Assembly: GCA_902778265.1 (NCBI GenBank)
Contig: CACYXI010000042.1
Span: 1-42,891 of the forward strand
Direction: 5' to 3'
DNA from: an uncultured Bacteroidales bacterium
Lineage (GTDB): Bacteria; Bacteroidota; Bacteroidia; Bacteroidales; Bacteroidaceae
DNA: 42,891 bases
Shown here: positions 14,815 through 22,499 of the stretch, one piece after another
How the letters are laid out: each line of letters opens with the position of its first letter
Numbering within the stretch: the stretch's first letter is position 1
Position numbers and translations under genes: made by a program
Notes under the pieces: generated by a model
What the model saw: the letters and a program-made list of their open reading frames with translations, nothing else
Databases searched by the model: none
What the model was told of the DNA's origin: nothing

Positions 14815-16584
14815 ATGAAAATCAAAAGACTGCTATACCTTGCTGTAATAACTGTAATAACATTAGGTATCTCAAATAATTCTGTGGCACAGAAAATGTC
14901 ACATACGTTTGTGGTGGACGGAAATCTGCCCGCCCCAAAGGAAAAATTCAGCTCAACTAAAGGTGACGTAATTGCCAGCGTCTGGGCAAATGAAGAAAAA
15001 ACGGGTAAAGTGATAGCTACAAGCTGGGAAGAAGACAATATGTATTATCCCGGTCATTCCACATTCTTCTATTGTCTGGTGCAAGCATACGCTAATCACT
15101 ATTCCTTGATTCTATCACCAGACATTATCTGGACGGTTATAAGTCAAGGATTCAGCCAGTATGTCAATCAGGATCCAGAGGCTCTGAGAGACAGGATCGT
15201 ATCTCACGAAGGAAAGATGACTCTTGCTGTAGAAGCCAAAGAGGATCTTTATTCGCCTAACGTGAAATGGGACGAGATTCTTGATGGCTTTGACAAGCAG
15301 ATAACCGAGAACACAAAGGGAAATATTGCAAATATGATGAGGGCAGACTTTTCCACTACAGGAAAGACCGAGCGCATAGCATCACAGATAACTCTGATGA
15401 GTTCTGTAAAGGCATATTTTGACTTTGAAGTATTAACATTTTCCTGTGGTATTCCGTCGATCACAATAGAAGGCACTCCAGAAGATTGGAAGAAGGTGAT
15501 AGAGAAGACCGAGAATCTGAGGAAATATGACCTTGGATGGTGGGTAGATGATCTTACACCTATATTAAATGAGTTTGTATTAGCAGCAGAAGGCAAGGCA
15601 AACAGGGCTTTCTGGCAGAATATTGTGATGAAATTGCGTCCTGACGAATTTAGAGGAGGAGGAGGATGCAGTCCTGATACTCCAACGAAAGTAGATGGAT
15701 GGTTTCTGAAACTAATACCTTTCGACAAGAACGGACGCACACCCAAAAAGGTTGCATACAATACAGAAGATATGCTTCCAAACGTTGCAAGTGCTCCATT
15801 CACCTATAAGGTTCTTGATGACCTTGGTAATACAATCAGCAGCACACCTATGGATATGATTGCAGGATTAGTAGGTGTTGATGTAGATTACCAAGCCAAC
15901 ACTATGCGCCCAAGAATAGGCTGGATGGTATGCGAGAGCTGCAAATCAACATTTGAAGAACAACTCGTAAACAGCGATGAGCTACATATCAAGAATTGTG
16001 TGCCAGAAGAACTCAGGCAAATAAAATATCTACCTTATCTTAATGTTTTTTTTGCAGATGAGCTGAGAATACCCGACTGGATGGACACATTGAAGATTGA
16101 CAAAATCTATCTTAACGGTAAGATTTCGCCTGAACTGGAAAAAGAACTGAAAAAACATTTTCCAGACAGAGACATAAAGACTGAAAGGGGCTGCCAAATA
16201 ATTTCAAAGACATGTCTGATGCCTGATGATTATGTTTTCCCCAACAAATATTTATGCTATTATGATGAAAAGTGGCCAAATTATCCTGCTAAATTCGAAA
16301 AATTCTATGAATATATAGAAAAGAATAGGCGCATTCCTGCTTCTGAAAACAACAAAAAAGACAAAAACGAAGGAGGCTGTACGATATGGGTAGAATTCAT
16401 AGTAGAGAAAGACGGCTCTGTCTCTGACGTTAAGATTGAAAGAAACATCAACATCAAGGAAGAATGTGAAGATGAGGCTTTGCGCCTTATAAGGGAAATG
16501 CCGAAATGGAAGCCTGCCCGAAAAAAGATAAATGGTATTGAGACTCCTATCAGATGTAGGGAGAGTGAGGCTATTATGTTCTAA
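14815..16584 (+). CDS. DUF4419 domain protein with a TonB-like C-terminal domain
   Basis: The 589-residue protein has a signal peptide (MKIKRLLYLAVITVITLGISNNSVA). A large DUF4419-like domain spans about residues 30-380 (HSTFFYCLVQAYANHYSLIL, DIIWTVISQGFSQYVN, GWWVDDLTPILNEF). The last 70 residues (from about 517) look like a TonB C-terminal domain (WVEFIVEKDGSVSDVKIER, ALRLIREMPKWKPARKK). DUF4419 has no established biochemical role. TonB-like tails in Bacteroidetes often end periplasmic proteins and need not mean energy transduction. It stands alone on the plus strand and converges with the small gene at 16586, the stop codons being 1 nt apart. The domain calls are from recognition of sequence patterns. 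Confidence 0.72.
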   Translation: MKIKRLLYLAVITVITLGISNNSVAQKMSHTFVVDGNLPAPKEKFSSTKGDVIASVWANEEKTGKVIATSWEEDNMYYPGHSTFFYCLVQAYANHYSLILSPDIIWTVISQGFSQYVNQDPEALRDRIVSHEGKMTLAVEAKEDLYSPNVKWDEILDGFDKQITENTKGNIANMMRADFSTTGKTERIASQITLMSSVKAYFDFEVLTFSCGIPSITIEGTPEDWKKVIEKTENLRKYDLGWWVDDLTPILNEFVLAAEGKANRAFWQNIVMKLRPDEFRGGGGCSPDTPTKVDGWFLKLIPFDKNGRTPKKVAYNTEDMLPNVASAPFTYKVLDDLGNTISSTPMDMIAGLVGVDVDYQANTMRPRIGWMVCESCKSTFEEQLVNSDELHIKNCVPEELRQIKYLPYLNVFFADELRIPDWMDTLKIDKIYLNGKISPELEKELKKHFPDRDIKTERGCQIISKTCLMPDDYVFPNKYLCYYDEKWPNYPAKFEKFYEYIEKNRRIPASENNKKDKNEGGCTIWVEFIVEKDGSVSDVKIERNINIKEECEDEALRLIREMPKWKPARKKINGIETPIRCRESEAIMF

Positions 16585-16585
16585 A

Positions 16586-17014
16586 TCATAATGCCATTTG
16601 CACAAGTTCTCTTGGTAGCGTGATTGTCCTTCTTCTGTCGTACCAGATGCGATTACTACCTTCCACCTGACGGACGGAATGTTTGGAAATGGCATAATAG
16701 TTTAGCTGATAGCTATCCATACACTTGGCAAAAGCACTTTTGATACGGGCACACTTCTCATTAATGGAGTTGTCGAGCGGATTTACAAGGCGTTCTATTG
16801 ATTCGCAGATAATATCATCGCTCACCCTATTACCAACCTTACGATAGAGATCTATGAGTTCTTCACGATAGTCGCTAAGGCACTTAAATTCTACACCTTC
16901 TTCATGATTGAGAAAGAAGATATAAAGAGCCTTGTTGATTGGCGAAAGCTCCACTTCCTTCTCGTATCTTGGCAAGAGAAAACGATATTCACTCGTTATG
17001 ACAAGCGGACTCAA
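16586..17014 (-). CDS. Conserved-looking protein of unknown function, 5' end disturbed
   Basis: The 142-residue frame begins with TTG (17012-17014), but the same frame stays open upstream without an ATG (residues QLNIEAAKER just before). An ATG that overlaps the ftsZ stop (ATGA at 17088-17091) starts a short frame, MTIDQLTSQLRVLFFSN, which ends at 17038. Joining the two by one extra nucleotide near 17045 would give a continuous protein of about 167 residues. The gene was thus probably coupled to ftsZ and has suffered a 1-nt deletion, or the sequence has an error. The visible protein is helical and charged, with no family recognised. Confidence 0.6.
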   Translation of the reverse strand: MSPLVITSEYRFLLPRYEKEVELSPINKALYIFFLNHEEGVEFKCLSDYREELIDLYRKVGNRVSDDIICESIERLVNPLDNSINEKCARIKSAFAKCMDSYQLNYYAISKHSVRQVEGSNRIWYDRRRTITLPRELVQMAL

Positions 17015-17037
17015 CCTCTCCTTTGCAGCCTCAATGT

Positions 17038-17091
17038 TTAGTTGCTGAAGAAGAGAACACGCAACTGGCTCGTGAGTTGATCTATTGTCAT
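17038..17091 (-). other. Short start fragment overlapping the ftsZ stop
   Basis: An ATG overlapping the ftsZ TGA opens a 17-codon frame that ends at TAA (17038-17040). Its residues read sensibly as the N-terminus of the following gene, which continues in the next frame. It is probably the true beginning of that gene, cut off by a frameshift. Confidence 0.5.
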
Positions 17092-18401
17092 TCCTCTTCC
17101 TTGGTCAATGATGATAGTCCTTGCAGAAATCTATTTTTAACCCTATTGAAAAAGGCACGAGAAGGCTCGCCCCCTTTCCCGTCCTGCGGACACCCTTCCC
17201 CCGTGGAGGTGGAAGGGGATAAGTTAGTATCTATTGCTTGCGAAGACTCATTTGAGGGGAATGAAGTATCTTCTCCCCCTTCCCCCTCCACGGTGGGTAG
17301 TCCGATGTTGATAACATCGGAGTATGTGCCAAGGTCGGGGTTAGGGGTCGCTTTCCTTCCCTTCCCATAAATCTCGTTGATAATCTCGTCCATTGAGAGA
17401 TCATCATCATACTTTCTGATAGGCAAGGTGTTCTCAAAGCCTGTGGCGAGAATGGTGATCTTGGCATCCTCGTCGAGGGTATCGTCAGTTGCCATACCCC
17501 AGATAACGTCGATGCTCGGATCAAGTTCGTCCATGAAGGCATCAATCTCCTCAAGCTCATCGACAAACAGCTCATGCTCAGAACTGGTGTAGATATTGAA
17601 GAGGATGCGGGTGGCCTTGCTGATGTCCGAACCATAGAGCAAAGGCGACTGCAAGGCGTTGAGCACGGCATTCTGAACGCGATGCTCTCCGCTGGCACGA
17701 CCGATAGACATAATAGCCCCACCACCATTCTTCATCGTGGTCTTCACGTCCGAGAAGTCGGTCTGTATCTTTCCGTTGAGCGTTATGAGTTCCGAGATAC
17801 TACGCACGGCATTCGCCATAACGGAATCAGCCCTGCGAAGAGCCTCATTCACAGGGATATGCGAATCGCTGAACACCTTAGAGATCTGCTCGTTGTTGAT
17901 GATAAGCAGGGCATCCACATTGGCACGCATCTCATCAAGTCCTCGGAGAGCCTTGACGATCTTCGGACGTTTCTCGAAATAGAAAGGAAGGGTTACTATG
18001 CCGATGGTCAGGAGTCCGAGATCCTTGGCAATACCAGCCACCAAAGGTCCTGCGCCTGTACCTGTACCGCCACCCATAGCACAGACGATGAATGCCATCT
18101 GTGTATGGTCGCTGAAAAGGCGCTTCAGTTCCTCTATGTTCTGCTCAGCCTCTTCTCGTCCCTTCTTCGGGTCAGCCCCAGCCCCATGCCCGCTCTTTCC
18201 GAGCATAATCTTGGTAGGCACGGAATTGGCTGACAGGCTCTTACTGTCAGTATTGCACACCGCGAAGGTAACGGCTTGCATTCCCTCGCGGTACATATTC
18301 TCTACGGCGTTGCATCCGCCACCACCTACACCCACCACCTTTATTATGTCTGTGGTAGTATCTTCAACTGGTCCGAAGACATCAAGTATGTTGTGATCCA
18401 T
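17088..18401 (-). CDS. ftsZ: Cell division GTPase FtsZ (divergent)
   Basis: The 437-residue protein has the tubulin/FtsZ GTPase domain: KVVGVGGGGCNAV (about 21-33), the signature GGGTGTG (110-116) and the T7 loop QTDFSD (213-218). FtsZ polymerises into the division ring. The two catalytic T7 aspartates (Asp215 and Asp218) are kept, but the usual preceding Asn is Gln213. No canonical conserved C-terminal tail peptide is obvious; the end reads AFFNRVKNRFLQGLSSLTKEEE. Residues about 357-414 are encoded by a palindromic repeat (17160-17335). Neighbours are dnaG and a small unknown gene, with no ftsA, ftsQ or murC, so this may be a second FtsZ or a relocated one. The FtsZ family is certain; essential or accessory status is unknown. 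Confidence 0.9.
   Translation of the reverse strand: MDHNILDVFGPVEDTTTDIIKVVGVGGGGCNAVENMYREGMQAVTFAVCNTDSKSLSANSVPTKIMLGKSGHGAGADPKKGREEAEQNIEELKRLFSDHTQMAFIVCAMGGGTGTGAGPLVAGIAKDLGLLTIGIVTLPFYFEKRPKIVKALRGLDEMRANVDALLIINNEQISKVFSDSHIPVNEALRRADSVMANAVRSISELITLNGKIQTDFSDVKTTMKNGGGAIMSIGRASGEHRVQNAVLNALQSPLLYGSDISKATRILFNIYTSSEHELFVDELEEIDAFMDELDPSIDVIWGMATDDTLDEDAKITILATGFENTLPIRKYDDDLSMDEIINEIYGKGRKATPNPDLGTYSDVINIGLPTVEGEGGEDTSFPSNESSQAIDTNLSPSTSTGEGCPQDGKGGEPSRAFFNRVKNRFLQGLSSLTKEEE
17160..17335. repeat. Palindromic element inside ftsZ
   Basis: The DNA 17299-17333, containing TCCGATGTTGATAACATCGGA, matches the intergenic copy at 7837-7871 with two differences in 35. The stretch also has inverted C/G-run blocks (CCCTTCCCCCGTGGAGG near 17190 and CCCCCTCCACGGTGGG near 17283). 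It is translated in frame as the FtsZ C-terminal linker. Confidence 0.8.
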
Positions 18402-18614
18402 TGTAAATGAAAAATTTTAAAAGTATAAATTAAAAATTTAAAAGTAAAAAGTATGGTTTGTATTTCCGCGACAGCCTTTCGCTATAAAGGTAATCATACT
18501 TTTTAATTTTTCCTTTTTACTTTAGTATCGGCTACAAAATTACATAACTTTCCTGATACTTCCAAGACAGAAGCATAAAAATTAGAATTGCAAGGCTTGC
18601 AGAAAGCGAAATAT

Positions 18615-19043
18615 AAATGAAAAATGAAAAGTGAAAAATGAAAAATACAAGTTAGTATTTTAGTGAATAAGTCAAGTTTTTTGAAGTTAAGAATTGCCTG
18701 GAAGGCAACACTATTAGGATTCCGCGTAGCGCCTGACCATAGGGAAGAACCGAGGTGCATACTCGACGAAGGAGAGGATGCCCTCGGACAGAAAAACAGC
18801 CTCTACTACTTCCAGCCTGGAAGGCTGTACATGATTGACTTTTACACATTTTTCGCTATGTACTGCCTTCCAGGCAGTAGAATGATTATGAGTTATATTC
18901 CCCGCACATCCTCGTTTCACTCGTATGTACGGGGTTCTTCCCTATGGTCAGGCGCTATGCGGAGTCCTAATAGTGTTGCCTTCCAGGCAATTATGAACTC
19001 CCGAAACTTAAATGAATGAAAAGTAAAAAATGAAAAATACAAG
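18615..19043. repeat. Direct copies of the AAAAATACAAG repeat flanking an inverted-repeat element
   Basis: 18615-18651 and 19015-19043 carry the same AT-rich word array (AAATGAAAAGTG-type units ending ATACAAG) in the same orientation. Each is followed by TTAGTA and TAGTGAATAAGTC. They flank the 301-bp element 18692-18992. The whole gap 18402-19408, about 1 kb, has no credible gene. Confidence 0.75.
18692..18992. repeat. 301-bp element with 59-bp near-perfect inverted arms
   Basis: The arms 18692-18750 and 18934-18992 are reverse complements with two mismatches in 59. The palindromic word GCCTGGAAGGC or GCCTTCCAGGC occurs four times, twice in the arms and twice internally. There is no credible coding frame. 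The arms end in GACCATAGGGAAGAA, a word also found in the tandem repeat just downstream. It may be a mobile or structural element. Confidence 0.85.
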
Positions 19044-19090
19044 TTAGTAGTTCTAGTGAATAAGTCGAGAATTATTTTTATCAAGAATTA

Positions 19091-19204
19091 GAGAGATTTG
19101 TCGAAGACCCACTGACCGCAGGGAAGTAATTAGAGAATTTTATTTTTGAATTTTAGGAGAGATTTGTCGAAGACCCTCTGACCATTAGGGAAGAAATTAG
19201 AGAA
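19091..19204. repeat. Two tandem copies of a ~48-bp unit
   Basis: 19091-19137 and 19157-19204 share GAGAGATTTGTCGAAGACCC, then CTGACC, GGGAAG and AATTAGAGAA, with a period of 66 bp. They lie in the repeat-rich gap between ftsZ and dnaG. Confidence 0.75.
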
Positions 19205-19408
19205 AGGTCGCTTACGCTCCTGTTAATCACGGCCATTCTCAATGCTACGCAAGTAGCAAATTCTCTCTTTCGCATTAATTCAAAAAAACTCTAATTCTTG
19301 ATAAAAAATTAAATCTTGATTACCTACTAAAGTTAAAAGGAAAAAGTGAAGTACAAACCATACTTTTCACTTCTTAATTTTTAATTCTTACTTTACATCC
19401 CTTAATCC

Positions 19409-21580
19409 TTATGCCCTTCCAAGCATTTTTGCAATCTTCATTCTGAGCTGCTGTAATTGCTGCAACTCTGCGATGAGCGACATGTATTTTTCCGCATCAC
19501 CAGAGCTTAGACCCATTTCCTGACGCACAAAGGCGAGTTTGTTCTCAACGAACTCATAGCGGACATCGAGCAATATGTGTTCCAATTGCCCTTTCAGTCG
19601 CTCTGGCTCGTATTTTATCTGATAGGTCTTGGTCAACTGCACAGGGTCTTCGGTCAGTTTGATAGCCAACTGACTTATCTCATAATCGGCATGAAGTCTG
19701 AAATATTTCTCTGCCTTGAAATCTTCTTCTCCAGAATGCTCCACAGCCTCCTTAAGAATCTGGGTATGAAGTGGATTGGAGAATGTGAGGTTATCATTTC
19801 CTAAGTCTATCTGCGCTACCTGAGCCACGTTCAGCGATACGGTATTGCCATCTTCTGTCGCCACATTTTCAAGGATTACCTGCTCACCATACTTTATAAT
19901 GAACTGTATGAGGAGGTCTTGAGGACCCTCTAGGCCTCTCCCCCCGCCCTCCCCCGTAGGGAGGGAGCTGGAAGTTACTGTTGACTGCCCATAGGAAGGT
20001 TGTTGGTAGCCACTCTGCTGATAGTTACTCTGCTGAAACCCTTCACTTGGTATAGACGGAGTTTCCCCCTCTGATGGCTGTGAGAATGCCTCGGGAGGAA
20101 GGAAAGCCTCTGGAGGTATTTCATCGTATGGAGATTGGGTGATAGGTGATGGGTGTTGGGGGCTAGATGTTGGTTGTGGAGTTGAAGGCGATAGCGGCTC
20201 CCTCCCGACGGGGGAGGGCGGGGGGAGAGGCCGTCTTTCACTACGCTCCTTATCCTTACGCTGCTCATCACGATAGGCACGGATGAAATTGTTCATCGTG
20301 GTGAGCAGAGTCTGTTCGTTGATACCAAGGCGCGAAGAACAATCCTTGATATAGGTGGCACGCACTATCGGGTCAGTTATCATACTGACACTCTTCACGA
20401 TAGAGTTTATTGCCTCTGAACGCTTTATCGGATCTGATACCCCCTGCAACATGACACGGGTCTTGAATTCAATAAAGTCGGTCTGGTGTTCCTCTACATA
20501 TTTCCTGAAATCATCGGCGGTATGCTTTCTTGCAAAACTGTCTGGGTCATCGCCATCAGGCAACAAGAGGACCTTGATATTCATTCCCTCGGCAAGAAGC
20601 ATATCTGTACCACGGAGTGCGGCATGAATACCAGCATCATCACCGTCATAGAGAAGCACGATGTTGGAAGTAAACCTATGCAATAGGTGAATCTGATGCA
20701 CGGAGAGAGCCGTACCTGAGTTGGCTACCACGTTCTCAATGCCACACTGGTGCATAGAGATAACGTCGGTATAGCCTTCCACCATGAAAACAGAGTCTTC
20801 CTTGCCTATCGCCTTCTTTGCCTGATAGATGCCATATAGCTCATGATCTTTATGGTAGATTACAGAATCTGGCGAATTGACATATTTTTGGTTCACGCCC
20901 TTGGTGCGCTGGTCGAGCACACGACCACCGAATGCCACCACGTTTCCGCTTACGCCAATCCAAGGGAACATGGCACGACCAGAGAATCTGTCAACCAATT
21001 CGCCTTTGTTATCCTTATAGCACAAGCCCGTCTGCTCAAGGTAGTCAAGGTTGTAGCCTTTCTCCTTCGCCTTACGAGGCATGGCATATCTGTCGGCAGG
21101 CGAGAAACCAAGTCGGAACTTATTGATTATGTCATCCCTGAACCCACGCTGACGGAAATACTGCATTCCAACGGCACGACCATCAACATCATTATGCAAG
21201 ATGTCGGTGTAATACTCAGCCGCCCAGTTATTGGCAATGAACATTCCCTCTCGCTCAGTCTGCTTCTTACGCTCATCATCAGAGAGTTGTTTCTCCTCAA
21301 TCTCAATGCCATAGCGATTTGCAAGCCAACGGAGAGCCTCCGGGTAGCTGAGCTGCTCATGCTTCATCAGGAAGCCGACGGAGTCGCCACCCTCACCACA
21401 GGTGAAGCAATGACATGTGCCACGAGTTGGAGACACATAGAAAGACGGTGTCCTATCGTTATGGAAAGGACACAACCCCTTGTAGTTTGAACCAGAACGC
21501 TTCAAACTAACAAACTCAGAAACGACATCCACGATGTCAGCCGCTTCCTTGATTCTTTCTATGGTAAGACGATCGATCAT
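19409..21580 (-). CDS. dnaG: DNA primase DnaG
   Basis: The 723-residue protein starts at MIDRLTIERIKEAADIVDVV (ATG 21578-21580). A CHC2-type zinc-binding domain (CPFH at 37-40 and CFTC at 58-61) is followed by the primase core and the TOPRIM domain (VEGYTDV with Glu268; DGDDAG at about 311). A helicase-interaction C-terminal region ends in KMLGRA. DnaG makes the RNA primers for replication. An unusual Pro/Ser/Gln-rich linker (about residues 450-550) is encoded by two inverted copies of the C/G-run palindromic element (19932-20232). The gene is the last of a probable DUF3822-rsmD-dnaG set, separated from rsmD by another repeat element. The enzyme call is certain. Confidence 0.97.
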   Translation of the reverse strand: MIDRLTIERIKEAADIVDVVSEFVSLKRSGSNYKGLCPFHNDRTPSFYVSPTRGTCHCFTCGEGGDSVGFLMKHEQLSYPEALRWLANRYGIEIEEKQLSDDERKKQTEREGMFIANNWAAEYYTDILHNDVDGRAVGMQYFRQRGFRDDIINKFRLGFSPADRYAMPRKAKEKGYNLDYLEQTGLCYKDNKGELVDRFSGRAMFPWIGVSGNVVAFGGRVLDQRTKGVNQKYVNSPDSVIYHKDHELYGIYQAKKAIGKEDSVFMVEGYTDVISMHQCGIENVVANSGTALSVHQIHLLHRFTSNIVLLYDGDDAGIHAALRGTDMLLAEGMNIKVLLLPDGDDPDSFARKHTADDFRKYVEEHQTDFIEFKTRVMLQGVSDPIKRSEAINSIVKSVSMITDPIVRATYIKDCSSRLGINEQTLLTTMNNFIRAYRDEQRKDKERSERRPLPPPSPVGREPLSPSTPQPTSSPQHPSPITQSPYDEIPPEAFLPPEAFSQPSEGETPSIPSEGFQQSNYQQSGYQQPSYGQSTVTSSSLPTGEGGGRGLEGPQDLLIQFIIKYGEQVILENVATEDGNTVSLNVAQVAQIDLGNDNLTFSNPLHTQILKEAVEHSGEEDFKAEKYFRLHADYEISQLAIKLTEDPVQLTKTYQIKYEPERLKGQLEHILLDVRYEFVENKLAFVRQEMGLSSGDAEKYMSLIAELQQLQQLRMKIAKMLGRA
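19932..20232. repeat. Paired inverted C/G-run elements inside dnaG
   Basis: 19932-19969 and 20196-20232 are inverted copies of the sequence beginning GGCCTCTCCCCCCGCCCTCC; each differs from the intergenic copy at 7693-7730 at about two positions. The 300-bp interval is translated in frame as the low-complexity linker (RPLPPPSPVGREP near the start, LPTGEGGGRGLEGP near the end). The middle contains CCAACACCC-type words that also occur in the DEAD-box helicase gene. Confidence 0.85.
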
Positions 21581-21587
21581 ATATAAA

Positions 21588-21766
21588 AGACCCACCCCCT
21601 TATCCCTCCCATAAAGGGAGGGGAGTAGTTACGCTTTTTACGCTAAAGAGGGTTAAATTTATTTTCTGTATAATAAAAAAAATTAGACCTTTCCTTTAGT
21701 GGATTTCGTGATTAGAAGAATGTATCTACTCCCCTCCCTTTATGGGAGGGGCTGGGGGGTGGGTCT
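21588..21766. repeat. 179-bp palindromic C/G-run element between rsmD and dnaG
   Basis: The left end (AGACCCACCCCC at 21588, then CTCCCATAAAGGGAGGGGAG) and the right end (CTCCCCTCCCTTTATGGGAG, then GGGTGGGTCT to 21766) are inverted relative to each other. It covers the dnaG leader and reaches back into the last eight codons and stop of rsmD. Related hairpins are at 22.3 and 27.8 kb. Confidence 0.85.
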
Positions 21767-22303
21767 AAATATTGTAAAATTCACACTCCCATAGCTCCTA
21801 TGCTCCACAAAACAAGGGTGATGTGAAAAGTCATTCTGCTTTCCATGCTCGAAGACGAAGACACCATCCTCCGAGAGCAAGCAGTTGCCAGTCTCTGTGC
21901 CAAGCACGAGATCTGGAATCTTTGGAAGGTCAGGCAATGCGTATGGAGGATCGGCAAAGATAAGGTAGTACTTCCTTCTGCAAGATTTCAGGAACCTGAA
22001 CACATCGCCCTTGATAAGAGCGCAACGGTCATCACCCAGTTTCTGCAAGCATTGACGGATGAAAGCCGAATGTTCGCGATCAAGCTCTACGCTCGTAACA
22101 TCCGCACAACCTCTCGACAGCATTTCGAGTGAGATACTACCAGTGCCGGCAAACAGATCCAGGGCTGAGATTCCCTCGAAATCCAGATAGCCGTTCAGCA
22201 CATTGAAAATATTCTCCTTGGCAAAGTCGGTTGTCGGCCTCGCCTTGAATGTTCTCGGCACCTCAAAGTGCCTGCCTTTATATTGTCCTGTGATAATTCG
22301 CAT
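21740..22303 (-). CDS. rsmD: 16S rRNA (guanine966-N2)-methyltransferase RsmD
   Basis: The 187-residue protein starts at MRIITGQYKGRHFEVP (ATG 22301-22303); the longer frame upstream is repeat DNA. It has the Rossmann-fold SAM site DLFAGTGS (49-56), the acidic VELD (72-75) and the N-methyltransferase motif DPPY (118-121). RsmD methylates G966 of 16S rRNA during 30S assembly. The natural end appears to be NFTIF; the extra RPTPQPLP is encoded by the end of the palindromic element 21588-21766, which also supplies the stop codon. The upstream neighbour is DUF3822, the usual pairing in Bacteroidetes. Confidence 0.93.
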   Translation of the reverse strand: MRIITGQYKGRHFEVPRTFKARPTTDFAKENIFNVLNGYLDFEGISALDLFAGTGSISLEMLSRGCADVTSVELDREHSAFIRQCLQKLGDDRCALIKGDVFRFLKSCRRKYYLIFADPPYALPDLPKIPDLVLGTETGNCLLSEDGVFVFEHGKQNDFSHHPCFVEHRSYGSVNFTIFRPTPQPLP

Positions 22304-22319
22304 AAGAAGAAAAACAAAT

Positions 22320-22497
22320 AACAGCCCCTCTCGCCTACAGCCCCTCACCTGCCCTACGGGCATCCTCTCCCCAATGGGCGAGGAGGAAGTTACTTTTGTT
22401 CGCTTATGAAGTGAATCCTTTGAGGGTATTATACTAACTTTTCCCTCGCCCCTTGGGGAGAGGGTGTCACGTAGTGACGGGTGAGGGGTTATGGGTC
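22320..22497. repeat. Palindromic C/G-run element between DUF3822 and rsmD genes
   Basis: The left arm (AGCCCCTCACCTGCC, CTCTCCCCAATGGGCGAGG, 22323-22385) and right arm (CCCTCGCCCCTTGGGGAGAG, GGGTGAGGGGTTAT, 22443-22493) are imperfect inverted repeats of about 50 nt. A CACGTAGTGACG hairpin lies inside the right arm. It occupies the space between the two genes of this set. Confidence 0.75.
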
Positions 22498-22499
22498 TT

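Noticed and set aside
20843-21490. Plus-strand frame of 215 codons opposite dnaG
   Set aside because: Shadow of the primase core; the residues show no fold or motif.
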